Shown: piece by piece, positions 22,660 through 34,629 of the stretch
Numbering within the stretch: the first letter of the stretch is position 1
Layout of the letters: every line of letters begins with the position of its first letter
Assembly (NCBI GenBank): GCA_934047225.1
Contig: OW204001.1
Location: 15,236,201 to 15,300,200 of the forward strand
Source of the DNA: Ypsolopha sequella
Taxonomy: Eukaryota > Arthropoda > Insecta > Lepidoptera > Ypsolophidae
Direction: 5' to 3'
Length of the DNA stretch: 64,000 nt
Program-made: the position numbers and the translations under genes
Notes under the pieces: generated by a model
Database searches by the model: none
Told to the model about the DNA's origin: nothing
What the model saw: only the letters and a program-made list of their open reading frames with translations

Positions 22660-23990
22660 CCGCTTTTATTTGTGGCCAGTATCATTTTGCGAAAAAAGAG
22701 TATCAGATTTTCGATTTCTATTTCGATTGTAAAGACAAATTAAGGCCGTCAAAAAGAACCTAATTTTGCAATAAATGAAATTTCAATACGATATTTCAAA
22801 CTGACCTGATAGTCATTCCGCAAAGGGGCCCGGAAAGTTCGATTTTCAAAACTAATTTCGAGTATTAAATGGAACTTTTATTGTTATTTCCATTAATTTT
22901 AAAGTAAGTTTAAATGTGTCCCTATTTAAACGCACAACAGAAAATACTAAAAATCACATCAAAAAAATACTGACTTGCACACTAAAATACTATTTTTGCT
23001 CTTATAGAATTTCTGGATTGTCATAAAAAAATAACCACGAAGGTTTAGCACCTTCTAACCTAACCTATCGGCTCTCTTCTGCGCTGAAGGATTTCTGATA
23101 GCAAAATTTTGTGTGCAAATAAGTATTTTTGATGTGCAAATAAAAATATCCCTTGAATAAATTATATGTATCTTCTTTTGAAGTGAAGACAACCAGATAT
23201 TCCTTGTATTTCGAGTGTTAAAGGGCCTTCCTTAAATATACACAGCCATGCAATTTTTATTAAAAATAGGTCAGCAATAACCCGTCTACAAGCCGAGTTA
23301 TTAAATAAAAACGCAGTTTTTGTGAGTGCGTGTTTTTTAGTGGTCGTAGTAGCTAAGGCTGAGAGCGCGCTATTTTAAACCAACATTCTGATTGATGCAA
23401 AATGAGGTGCTCAATCTGACCTTATATGCACCCTCAAAGTATTTCTTCCTTGAATGGTATCACACAGGTTTACCATACACCAGTCTTCGCTGTTGAGTAA
23501 GTAAGCATACAGATGTAAACATACATACATTATTTGTATCGAATTTCGATAAAACTCATTATTTCTGCCTTGGCGACAAAAATCGAAAAATTTCTCTCTT
23601 GTGATTGAGAGATTCATGTCTTACCAACTCTGAGCTCTATGTCTGATTGTATTCAATTCAAATTTGAGCAATCTTGTAATTAAGTTATAAAAGAGGCTGA
23701 TTTTACATTACTAAGACACTTTTCTTTGTCTGGTTTCTTCCTTAGAGTTTCGTAGAAACTTTTTACTTGAAAAGAAAATCTTATGAATTTGTAAAACGTG
23801 TAAGACCAGGTTCGCTACTGTGAATAAAAGTTTTATGTTTGAAAATTATGACGACGTAAATGTTTTCTACGCTGTGTTACTTGTGTGGTTGGAAAATGCA
23901 AGGATTTCAAATGTGCTGAAATGTGCTGCCCTCAAAACTGTTTGTTTCGTATGTTTGCTACCCTCTAAAAACAAAACGTTTAAAAACAAA
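22660..23990. other. Non-coding, nothing recognised
   Basis: Could be intron if the exon at 22479 is real. No repeat boundaries or further exons supported. Confidence 0.35.
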
Positions 23991-23999
23991 TAGAAAACC

Positions 24000-24650
24000 G
24001 ATCAAGTGGGAGTAGGACTCGTGTCCCGATGGTTCCGTACGTATCTATGTCGCAGGTAAGTATTACTAGGGAGGTTATAATTTTACGGTTAAAAATAAAC
24101 AATAAAAATATTAAAAAACACGACTTCAAAATGAACTTATTAACGACACCCAGTGCAGTCAGGGTACAGCTCTACATTGGATACGTGTTGGTTTGTATGT
24201 CCCCCGACTGCACTAGGTGTCGTTACTAAGTCCATTTTGAAATTATGGCAGTCGTGTTTTTTAATATTTTTCATTATTTTCATTTAATACCTTTATACCA
24301 GTGCCAATCTGGATGGTATAGAGATTCTACTGATACCCCGTTATTCCGAATTGGCAGTCGTGTTTCTTTAATATTTTTTATTTTTATTTAATACTTTTAT
24401 ACCCAGTGCCAATTCGGATAGTATAGACTCTATACTATAGAGATTCTAATGACACCTCATTCATCTAAATTGGTTAAAGCGTTCAGAAGATATGATGGAA
24501 TAAAGAAAAATACATGAACCTTAAAAACAATACACTCCTTTTTTTGGGGGCAGTCGTGTAAAAAGGGTCTTACGGATAGACAGACAGACGAACAGCAAAG
24601 TGATTAAGGGTTCCGTTTTTTCATAATGATGTACGGAACCCTAAAAAGGA
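24000..24650. repeat. Lepidopteran GTACGGAACCCT-type repeat, inverted copy
   Basis: AGTAGGACTCGTGTCCCGAT and GGTTCCGTACGT at the left, and GGGTTCCGTTTTTTCATAAT plus GTACGGAACCCTAAAAAGG at the right, match the ends of the common lepidopteran repeat. A fold-back lies inside at about 24081-24290: TTAAAAAACACGACTTCAAA mirrored by TTTGAAATTATGGCAGTCGTG, with a ...CCCAGTGCAGTC/GACTGCACTAGGTG pair. Confidence 0.6.
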
Positions 24651-24854
24651 CCTTTGATCGATACAAACAATAAAAAGTAGTCGTAAAAACTGTAACATTA
24701 TTATACTCATACGTTCTACTTGAAAGTGCTACGGATACGATTCGCTTTGCTACGACATGCTACGAACGACAAAATGATACAAGTGTGCTACGCTCCTTAT
24801 TATCTTCAAAGTCGATCTACCTTTGTCGGTACTTGCTGAAACTTGGATAAAAAC

Positions 24855-25225
24855 ATGATGAATAGATGCACTTGCATTCGTTTCACAGTTAAAAACTAAT
24901 TTAACCCGACCGGTTTCGGTTTTACACCATCATCAAGGGTTTATACAAACTACTTTGGAAGTTATTCCGTTCAATGATGTAGTAAACAGTGAAGTATGTA
25001 CATATATCATGTATCATAACATTGATGTATGTACATTATGTCATATATCATACAGTGAAGTATGTACATATATCATTCATACTTCACTGTTTACTACATC
25101 ATTTATTGCACGGAATAACTTCCAAAGTAGCTTATATAAACCCTTGATGATGGTGTAAAACCGAAACCGGTCGGGTTTAATTAGTTTTTAACTGTGAAAC
25201 GAGTGCAAGTGCATTTATTCATCAT
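24855..25225. mobile_element. Long fold-back MITE (371 bp)
   Basis: The left arm starts ATGATGAATAGATGCACTTG and the right arm ends CAAGTGCATTTATTCATCAT. The arms run about 120 bp with few mismatches, including GACCGGTTTCGGTTTTACACC and its inverse. The centre contains repeated AGTGAAGTATGTACATATAT units. The short frame inside has no coding significance. Confidence 0.85.
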
Positions 25226-25344
25226 GTCTACTAGGTAGAAGCAACTAAGTAAATGCATGGTGTAAATGGGACAAGTGACTTTGAATATAACCATACGCTT
25301 TGAGGATCGATTCTCCGTATTTGTTACAAAATATTGAGAAATTT

Positions 25345-25545
25345 TATTAATTCTAAATTTTAGAGTTTTTGAATTTCTAATTTACAGAAATAAATGGAAA
25401 CTTTGCGGTGGCAGCATACACCATACATAAGTAATAAGGTTTTATTGATAAGTATTGAGTGAATTTTGAATTTAAGTTTTCAGTTTGGATTAATTAGAAA
25501 AAGGCAGGTTTTTCACAATCCGGCTGCGAAACCACTCTTAAGAAT
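25345..25545. repeat. Dispersed repeat ending GGCTGCGAAACCGCTCTTAAG, copy 1
   Basis: GAATTTCTAATTTACAGAAA, ATTGAGTGAATTTTGAAT, GATTAATTAGAAAAAGGC and CACAATCCGGCTGCGAAACC occur in this order. The same order is seen near 35120-35430 and 53395-55036, both of which are interrupted by insertions. Confidence 0.75.
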
Positions 25546-25549
25546 AATT

Positions 25550-26230
25550 GAACGAGCGAGCGAAGCGAGTGAAGTTCTCCAAGTCAACTTGAACAAGCCG
25601 GCGTTTGTATGTATGTATGAATGTATGAATGTTAGTTCGACAATAACTCGGGTATCGTTGATCGGAACGTCATGAAATTTGGTAGGTGAGTAAATGAGAC
25701 AAAAAAAAAATTAAGTTCGAACATGAACCAAATCGATCAAGGGATTGCCGAGATATGCGGTTGGGGGTCCGCAAGTTCACTTTATTATTACTATTATCAC
25801 AGATCTATTATAGAGTGTGTGATTTCTTTTTAAGTTACGCTCGACCATATTTTTCATTTGAACCATGAATTTGCTATGAATGGGTTCATACCCTTCAAGA
25901 GTTTCGGCCTTTAAAAAAGTCTTTGTTATATTTGACAGGAAATCCTTGGAATTTTATTGTTCGTTTATTTGTCAAAGAAAATAAAATAGCTGTGTTAAAT
26001 GAGCACAATTTCCGCATAAAAAAGCGTGTGGCGACGTCACGTAATAATGTCTTCTCGTGGATGTGGTAAAAGGCAACTAAGGCAACTAAGAGGTTATAAA
26101 AAGGTACGCCTTCTATGTTTCTGTAGTATTGATTGAGTGGGGCAGTGGAGTAACGCAGGTAGGTGGTCTTTGTCCTAAAAAATGTGATTTCTTGATAAGT
26201 TCGAGGCTAACGCAGAAAAAAGAACTAAAT
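25550..26230. other. Intergenic, repeat-like but unassigned
   Basis: GAACGAGCGAGCGAAGCGAG and a (TATG)n stretch suggest dispersed repeat, but no boundaries can be set. No gene supported. Confidence 0.35.
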
Positions 26231-26237
26231 AATCCCT

Positions 26238-26642
26238 TTAAGGCGCTACAGAAAAAAAAATCGACACTTTAAGGACTTGCATATCTACTTCAGTAAATAA
26301 TGTATTATTTTGATAAAATAGTATATTATTTTTGGATTCTTTTTCTAGGGATTTGAGAAATTCGGCTCGATAGAAATATTTATTGAAATGAGGTCCTTTT
26401 CGACACCAATTCTCCTGGTTTGACAATTTAGAATGACATAATAGACTGCAACTATATTTTATTAGGTGGGTTTTAACAGCATCTAGGACCTGGTTAAACG
26501 AAATTTTGATAGCAACCTTAGTACATTTTATATTAATAAAAAACCGACGCTACTTTTCCACGAATCCATCCCTCTCGCACTGAGGATTTTTACGCATATG
26601 GAGTAACAGGGACGCTAAAACTTTTACATATTATCGCCTTAA
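26238..26642 (-). mobile_element. TTAA-bounded MITE family A, copy 1
   Basis: In reverse orientation the element opens TTAAGGCGATAATATGTAAA and closes CTGTAGCGCCTTAA. Diagnostic internal words are TTTTAGCGTCCCTGTTACTC, ACGAAATTTTGATAGCAACC (inverse) and ATAATGTATTATTTTGATAA. It is bounded by TTAA, the target preference known for piggyBac-like elements. No ORF. Related copies are at 47161, 48911, 50435 and 60138. Confidence 0.8.
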
Positions 26643-27101
26643 GGCGATTACCGTCGCCAAATTAGCAGTTCGATGTTTGTCTGTACGAATATCAACGGAA
26701 ATGACATTGAAATAACGTTCATATCAGTGCACAATGCGTGGTGGCTCGCTGCGTCCTTGATAGGGCAAAATAGGAGAAAATAATACTTTTCACATGGACG
26801 TGATTTTTCGATTGAATAATTCTATGTTTTATTTATAGCTATCAAGTTTATCGATTTATCAAAGCATAAATGAATTAAATCGCCTAAGCCGCTTAGGAGC
26901 AGTAGGGAATTCAAGCCAAAAAACACCATTCAGTTAAAACAATTTTCCATATAGAAGTTTGGGTGGTACGAAAAAGAAAAATGTTGCATATGTTATCCTA
27001 GAGTTGATAATCCATAAAACATTTTTTCAATATTTTTGGTTTGGCCATAAAAGAGGAGTAGGCTTTAGAAAGTACCCATTTGGCGGTATTAAGGGCCTTA
27101 A
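26639..27101 (+). mobile_element. TTAA-bounded MITE family B, copy 1
   Basis: Opens TTAAGGCGATTACCGTCGCC and closes GGGCCTTAA. It shares its first TTAA (26639-26642) with family A copy 1. Internal words such as GAAATAACGTTCATATCAGT and GGAGCAGTAGGGAATTCAAG recur in the copy at 46654-47095. Its first 10 bases are identical to those of family A. Confidence 0.8.
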
Positions 27102-27104
27102 ACA

Positions 27105-28600
27105 GATCGCTCATTGAACTGCAAAATATACATTAAAGCGGTATAATAAGTTTGATTTGCACTGATACCGCTGCAGAAACCTTTAAAAGCGTCATAACCT
27201 TCTGAATCTCTTCACGTCCACAAAACTCAACATTGTAGTCCCACACGGTCCCGGTGACCATCTGACATATTTGATGTATCTGTACACCAGGGACGTTGGA
27301 TATTCATGAATGTTGAGGACACAGATTTGCACTCTGTTGTTTTGTTGAATTATTTGCTTTATCGACACCGCAAACCAATCATACGCGAAAGGATTTTTAT
27401 GCAAAATTTTATGCTATGCAAATGGATTGATCCAATACCCTTTGTTTACTATTTGCATAATAAGCAATATAACACTCAAAGATTTTGGTTTTTGAAATGA
27501 CATAAACTGAAATTAATACGATTTTATACTGAAGAAAGACAGTCATAACGGGATTAGAAGAGCTTGTATGGAATGACAGATAACCGAAAAAGGGTATAAA
27601 TCTATAGATTTTGTTCTACTAAATTGTATAAAAATACAAAAAAAAATTGATATATTGACCCTTCGAGTATCAAATGTAGTAAAAGCCAAAACACGATTTT
27701 ACAGGAGAGGCAAAAAATAAAATTTAGAAAATTATATCCTTCATATTTTTTTCGTTTTTATGGGTACATAATATAGTCTAGGCTGACCAGTAATATTTTT
27801 TTGAGTTCCTTAATAAATAAAAACCTAAAAACCGCATGCGCGGTACTAAAAAAAAAAAAATTTCGCTTGCATTTAAGGTGGCTTCGTCGGAATAATTAGC
27901 AACTCTATTCGTGGTGGTTGAAATTTCGTACAAAACCATATTAAAATAAAGTCCTTATCAGCTCGCACTGTAACATGACTGTTACATCAGTCGCTGCGGC
28001 TGACAAGTTCGAAAATAGTGTGTTTTTAATTTATTTTATTCAAAATAAAATTAATTTCCGAGAATTGAGAAATCATTTTATATTAATTTGTCTAGAAGTA
28101 CATACATTTTAATACTGTTTCGATAAAAATCTGCAGCAGTTATGTTGTTACAAGTGAACAAAAAAAACGAGAAATAAGGGTAAACTTAGAATTTTCTTGC
28201 TTCACTTCTGTATGTTATAATGAAATTCAAGAAAACCACATCACTATTTGTATCATGGAGATACTATGTATTTTTCTTCTGTTGAAAAATGCTATAGTTA
28301 CCGTATAAAATGGTTACAAAGTTACTTAGTTCAAGGTCGTTGGCGTTGGTAGAAACCTTAAAACAAAATTCGTTACCTAAGGAGCTGCAGGGTATGTTGT
28401 AGATTGTTGTTGAATAATTGTTGTAAAAATAATTGTCCAAATACTCGTGTATTTCACGACTAATGACGACATTGGATTGATGACTATGATTTATGTTATT
28501 ATATAAAAACCAATGTAAGAAATATTTGGCTTTTACAACAAATGTTCCTGAACAATTCCTCAATTTTATTTTTTTTAAATATACACTATAACAGCTTTTA
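27105..28600. other. Intergenic, nothing recognised
   Basis: A 152-codon minus-strand frame (28722 down to 28264) starts inside a known repeat, has no domain and is not called as a gene. Confidence 0.4.
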
Positions 28601-28609
28601 AAGTTTTTT

Positions 28610-28700
28610 AAAAATATATATAAATATACTGATAAATAAGATAAACAAATACAAGGAAATCTCAAGATATATTTCGGGTCCGACTTGGACCCGGCATCAG
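28610..28700. repeat. Partial copy of the GGGTCC...GGACCC family
   Basis: TATATAAATATACTGATAAA, ATCTCAAGATATATTTCGGG and GTCCGACTTGGACCCGGCAT match one arm plus the loop of the element at 16995-17205. Confidence 0.65.
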
Positions 28701-28704
28701 TTGA

Positions 28705-29690
28705 GTATCTTCTGATACTCAAATTTTATTTTGTGTTTGTTTGATAATTTTGTATCAGCCATGTAGAAAAAACACCGCTTTTAGCAGGTTTATTATGAAT
28801 TTTAACGTCTTATACAACATTTTTTTTTAAAATAAAATCAGTGTTTAGACTGCATAGTTTTCTGAGTAGTGAAAGACATTTTTTTTCAAATATCAAAATT
28901 TTGAATATACAGATCGATAGAGCGCAAAAACTAAGTAAGATGTTATTACAAATTAAATTTTTTAAATTAATTAAATTATTGTAAGTTAAATTTTGGCCAA
29001 AATGGCTTTTACGACATTTGATATTCGAATAATGAAAATTTGGTAGGAATTTCGCAAGAATATTTCTCACTCCTTTGAGACTTTGAGCAAACTTTGAATT
29101 AGTATCTCCATACTGCTTTTTCTCAACGCGTAAAATTTAAATTTTCATGTTTGGATTACTTTATTACTAGATATCTTATTGTAATTATTTACCTAAAGTA
29201 TTAAAAAAATTGGACTATTCTACAAACACGAAACCCATTCAAATACGAACATGCTGTGAGGCAGCCGTTCAATTTTGCGCCGAAAACTAGTTTACTTCAG
29301 TCCGCAATCTAGTTTCCACTAGAATCATGTATTGGCATGGATCTGAGGTCCAACGAATCGAAACCTGCATGAGGTACATGTGGCTTGCAGCATTGGATGC
29401 GAATAGCTTGGCATAACAAATCTTTCGCAACCCCTGAAGCCACATTCGCTGAATAATGACCCGTATTTCTGTTACATCAGAAGCTTTGAAGACGGTAAAA
29501 TTATATTTGTTGATCTGCATTTCGGTTGCATTGGGACGTAATAAATTTTTGTACCTTCAATGTTGAGTCATAGATGGAGATTTGTGGATATTGGATGGGA
29601 GCATTTTCATATTGGACGAGTCGAAGTTGGCTTGCTGCATCAGTCACATCATGATTATTTCACACGCTTTCATATCCTGCATCATCACTA
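28705..29690. other. AT-rich intergenic, nothing firmly recognised
   Basis: The segment 29280-29690 has less biased composition and a 77-codon minus frame, as might be left by an old mobile element. I cannot assign it. Confidence 0.3.
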
Positions 29691-29691
29691 C

Positions 29692-29857
29692 ATAGTATAA
29701 AACAAAGTCGCATTCCGCTGTCTGTCCCTATGTATGCTTAGATCTTTAAAACTACTCAACGGATTTTGATGCGATTTTTTTCAATAGATAAACTGATTCA
29801 AGAGGAATGTTTATATGTATAACACATGTCCGTGCGAAGCCGGGGCGGGTCGCTAGT
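29692..29857 (+). repeat. RTE-type retroelement 3' tail
   Basis: AAAACTACTCAACGGATTTTGATGCG is followed by TGTCCGTGCGAAGCCGGGGC and GGGTCGCTAGT, the signature 3' end of RTE-like LINEs and their SINEs in Lepidoptera. 5'-truncated; no coding sequence left. Confidence 0.75.
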
Positions 29858-30369
29858 ATTTAAGGGGAACGAAAATACAAACAGAAATAAAATGTCAGCT
29901 TTCGGATGATTTTGTTGCAATAATTAGGTTACGTATAGCCATAAAAAAAATACATGTTTTTGGTTGAACTTTAAGGTATTCATTTTCCACAAACCACGTT
30001 AATCGATTCATATTTGTACTGTCAATGAATTTTTTTGTAACCCTCTATTGCACACTTCTTATCGATTTTGTTTCAGGTATCGCTTTCGCGATTTTGTTGG
30101 TTTTTTTTTTTATAAAATTAGTGTGAATGATATCTATTCATTTTCCAAATACCACGTTATTCGGGTCAAAAAAAGCACCCCCTTTTTCCAAAAATACGTA
30201 AATCCACTGATGCAGTCAGCGGCAGCAAGATATTGTCAGTCTACGCCTAGCGTTGGCGCCCGTAAGACGTGGAACCTGTGCCCTTTTTTGCAAGCTATAA
30301 ATATCTCCCAAAACTACTTCAAAACACATTGAAAATAATTTTATAAAGTAATATTTCGAGGAGCATCAT
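29858..30369 (+). repeat. 512-bp repeat, copy 1
   Basis: Runs from ATTTAAGGGGAACG to GGAGCATCAT. It is nearly identical, and in the same orientation, to 63118-63629; I count only about ten differences by eye, including one in a poly-T tract. Neither terminal inverted repeats nor a poly-A tail is evident. Both copies keep a frame containing KKSTPFFQKYVNPLMQSAAA, but nothing shows that it is translated. Confidence 0.9.
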
Positions 30370-30654
30370 ATTCCTGCCGTTAAAAACTCAACAAAATATG
30401 CGTATGAGTGATTTAGCTACATCGTGCCATAGTCATAACAACAAAACTGAATGAATTTGGAATGAATTCATACTTTTATGCGGGAAAATAATATATGTTA
30501 CTCTAAAAGAATAATTTTGTGAACATTATTGAAACCCAAATTAATTTACTTATACTTACTGAGATCTGTATTTCGTGAAATTACCCTCTAGTATTGGCTC
30601 ACCATTTCAGGTCCAATAAGTGAAGTTTTTTGCAAATTACTCGTATATAGGTAC

Positions 30655-32448
30655 ACTTACTTGGGATAAATCGCCAAGCATTTAAAATATAGAAATTTAT
30701 TTTGAAATATTTACAGTGCATGGCAAAATTATTAGATCGTAGATAATCCTGTCGGTACATGTTCAGGTTCTGTTACGCAAAATGAAAACAATGAAACTCT
30801 TTTAGGATTAATTTGTTATCCCTATGTTTGTCTGTCTGTCCGTTTGTCTAGACAATTTTTTCTGGGTAAAATTAATAAATACCAATATAAACGGCCCTCT
30901 ATAGAGCTGTAAAAACATACTTTTGACGTTTTTATTTATATTACGTTTTAGGTTTTTACGTTTTTTTTTTACGTTTTTCATACAAATTTTCTCACTATGA
31001 AAATGTAGGGATGAACACTTGAGATAATATTTTGCATTTAAAAGTCAACACATAAAGGAATTGTTGAACAAATAATGTAAAAAATATGAAAACCATGTTG
31101 TTCTATTCTAAAGGGATTAATTATCTACTGTTCAATGTGGCGATAGCTTTGTTTATTTTTTTCCTTAAATTATTTTTTACTAAGATAACAAATAGTTTAA
31201 TACAAGGTTTTCCTTAAGAGGTCCCTTTACCCCTGTATTTTTCTTAAAATTCATACAATAGGTATAAATTGAATGTGAAGTCTACAGCTTATTTTCTTCA
31301 TATCTTTTTTCATGAGTATATTTTAGTGACATCTAACTACGTCTCTATACAGCCCAAAAAGCAAAATTTGATAAAACACCATCATAATAGCTGTCAGGAT
31401 ATCGTCAATATTGCCTCGTTTTTACGCAAAGTTAACAAGTTTGTATATTTTTATCTATACTGGAAATAAAAAAGAGAGAAATACAGGCGTCGTTCATGTT
31501 AAGATGACTAAGTTTACACACTTTGCTAAGTATAAACAATTACCGTTTCATGGAAAACTGTTTTGACCTGAAACCATTTCACAAATTCAATTAACTTAGT
31601 TTGAATATCTTGTCATCTTGCACTTCTTGATGAGAAATACAATTTCAATAAGTAAAAATACAACTTTTAGTTAAGAAAACTTATAGTTAAAAGTCTGCTG
31701 TATGCATTAACATATTTTTAATTATATTACAATAGTAATAAAATAATTGGCTTATCCGTCGTCGTGATACCAGCCGTAAATTTCTTAAATAATCTGATAT
31801 CACGCTTATGGAAAACCCAATTATTTTGAAGATACCATAATATCATTAAAATATGTTTATGCGTTTAGCAAACTTTTAACAATAAATTGTCTTAGCTAAA
31901 AGTTGTACTTTACCGTTATAATTATTTCTTAATATTTTGTTACAAATTCGGAGAAATAGCCCTTAAGGAAAACCTTGTATGAAAATATTTGTTTCTTTGT
32001 AACAAAGAAAAAAAAATAATAAACAAAGCTATCGCCACATTGAACAAACAGTAAATTATTAATCCCTTTAGAATAGAAAGATATGGTTTTATATTTTTTA
32101 CATTATTTGTTCTACAGTTCCTTTCTGTGCTTTCTTTCAAATGCAAAATATTATGTCAAGTGTTGATCTCTATATTTTCATAAGGAGAAAATTTTTATGA
32201 AAAAGTTAAACAAAAGGCCATAAAAACGTTATAATATGTATATTTTACAGGGCTGTAAATATTAGCATTTATTGATTTTACCCAGAAAAATTGCCTAGAC
32301 AAACGGAAAAACAGACAAACATAGGGACAACAAATTAATCCTAAAAGAGTTTTATTTTTTCATTTTGCGTAAAGGGACCTGAACATTTCAAACTATGATA
32401 CAAATAAATTTCTATATTTTAAACACTTGGCGATTTATCCCAAGGGTA
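30655..32448. mobile_element. 1.8-kb element with ~0.5-kb inverted arms
   Basis: The left end ACTTACTTGGGATAAATCGC and right end GCGATTTATCCCAAGGGTAA are inverse. The inversion continues inward through TAAAATATAGAAATTTAT, TAGGATTAATTTGTTATCCC, TTTTTCTGGGTAAAAT, CAATGTGGCGATAGCTTTGT and TACAAGGTTTTCCTTAAG (31203) against CTTAAGGAAAACCTTGTA (31961). The middle (about 31230-31955) has no recognised ORF. Fragments of the family lie at 44595-44650, 45290-45412 and 56165-56220. Confidence 0.8.
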
Positions 32449-34625
32449 AACAGGTGTCCCAAAAGTCAACGCTTTCCCTTGGAAGGCTGGTAGGCCAGCT
32501 CATGACTGACCAGAATATCAAATTATGACCTCAGCAAAAAGTAGATAGTCTTCGAGTTGATGGTACTTTTATAAATTCGAATAGATTTTTGAGAGTCAAA
32601 GCTAACCAGTTCTAAATTCTAAGAATCAAATTTTTGTTGCGCAACTCTGAATAGTCATGCTATTGATAAAGTCAAAAATAAACCTTGAAATGCTGTTACA
32701 TCAGGAAGAAAAATAAAAACCCAATTTATGAGCAATTTTTTGTAATTAGGTTAGTTCGATACCACACCCTGAAAAAAAATGTCCTATGTTAGTTTTGCAA
32801 ATTGTCTTAAATAACGGCTCATCAAATATTGTTTTTCAAATGATCTGGCAATTTCTGTGTATTACTTTTGAAAAAAAAGTTATTGCTATTTTACTACCAA
32901 AGGAGCTGCGTATTTTTTTAAATAATTAGAATTTATAATGAAAGAGTGGCGGGCAGTAACAATATTTGACGTTCATTAGAAATGCCATTTAACACGCGTT
33001 AGAGTGAGATAAATAGTGACGCTATTTAAAATGAGTTGGAATGAGATAGTAACGCAGTTAAACGTGGTTGAAAGAGAGAGGCATAATTGATATAGGCTAC
33101 AATGAGATAGATAGTGACGTGGTGCATTCCTTCTGAGAATATTTGTTAGTTTCCACTTTTTGTAATAACAACTTTAGTAAAAAAAATTTGTAAAAAATTT
33201 TTTGCTCCAATTTATTTTCCCGCAAGTGTAAAACTAGCTCAACGGGCGAAAAATATTTAAAGAATGGGTAATGGTGACAATTAACCGTCACAATATTATT
33301 ATGTATCTCTAAAGGAGTGTCTGAAATGTTCCGAGGGTCAACTGAAAAATCAAACACTCAAAAAACCACTTTTAGCCGACCATAATAAATTTACGTCCCG
33401 ACGTGATAGCAAGTAGGATCAATGCCGTGTGACGATGATCGAAATACACTAATAAATTAGATAAAATAAAATACGTATTACTTTTGACCCTGCCTCGTCC
33501 ACTCTATTCGTATTTTTGCTATGGTGACGCGAGCTTAGAGACCGGGACGAATTTCCCCCCGCGCGCTATCGTAAAATAGAATAGGCCACGCCCGGAACTG
33601 GTTTTTGTTTTGGCTATGTCATACTCTTAATAGAGTCCAATTTCGTAAACCAGAGTGGAATAAACTCAGGTTCATCATATCGTGAGGAAGTGAAACATTT
33701 TTTCTAGAAATGATGTCACCGTTTCCTACTTTAAACTCTTGCCACAACAGTGGAGCATTTCTTTTAATGCACTCGGAGTCGGGCTGTGGAATGCTGGCCC
33801 GATGACTGTTCTTGTTGGTCAAACTATCAGCACGAAAGAACGTTACAACCCGTAAGAATAAAGAAAGGAATTGAGAATGGCGGCATGTACTTGTGTCTGC
33901 ATTGGGTTGTGAATCAACAACTTGTGATAGAGTCAGCATAAAAATTCGTTTCTTTAGTATTAGTTTGTATGGAGTAAGGTTGAGCGGCAAATCTAGACTA
34001 CTTTTTTTTGCATGCAGGACTCGCCTGAAGACAGATATACAGTGCGAGTGAGAGGACATGATTATCAGAGCCATGTTGGAATTCTTTCTTTATTATCGCG
34101 GGTTATACCTCTCACTGTCCGAATAGGTACTTATTATACAAGTTTATTAACTCATTTGTATCTACGAGTTATCAATATAAAAAAAAGAAAGTTCCTGCTC
34201 AGTCACTGACTGATCATTGATCAACGCCCAGTGCAAACAGTTGAAAATTTGCGCAGAGGTTTCCTAAAGAAAAGGAATAAGGCGGGGTTTTTCGAAATTA
34301 TTTTCTTTATATTTCTATATATATGCATGTAAGTATTCATTATTTATTCGGTGTCCAGGAGTTGACGATTTGGCTTCCGGGTATATTCACAATTTTATCT
34401 ACAATAGCTCAATTAGGCAACACTGCTTCAATCATAGATGGGGTCGATTTGGTTAGAGCAGCCTCACCCCACTTTGCTTTACTGTGTAGAAACGGACTTC
34501 CGGGGGTCTCTCTTTGATTTCCTGTCCTCGTGACAAATTGCCACACGCAAACTGATGAACGTTTATCAAAGTAACGATTCAAGTGTATTTAATCCCACTT
34601 CCTATCCCATCCCACTTCCCATAAA
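32449..34625. other. Intergenic, with degenerate short repeats
   Basis: GAGATAAATAGTGACGC, GAGATAGTAACGCAG and GAGATAGATAGTGACG recur at 33006-33120, a decayed ~50-bp tandem array. A 151-codon minus frame (34074 down to 33619) and small plus frames near 34012 and 34323 have no recognised domain. No gene is called. Confidence 0.4.
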
Positions 34626-34629
34626 TGCG

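Noticed and set aside
28264..28722. 152-codon open frame on the minus strand
   Set aside because: Its start lies inside the GGGTCC...GGACCC repeat and the rest is AT-rich, with Asn/Tyr/Phe bias typical of non-coding AT-rich sequence.
33619..34074. 151-codon open frame on the minus strand
   Set aside because: No domain, no splice or promoter context, composition like the surrounding intergenic DNA. A frame this long is expected by chance in 64 kb.
34323..34517. Possible membrane-transporter exon (ELTIWLPGIFTILSTIAQLG)
   Set aside because: A faint resemblance to a riboflavin-transporter helix, but no second supporting motif, no matching neighbouring exons, and an uncertain acceptor.
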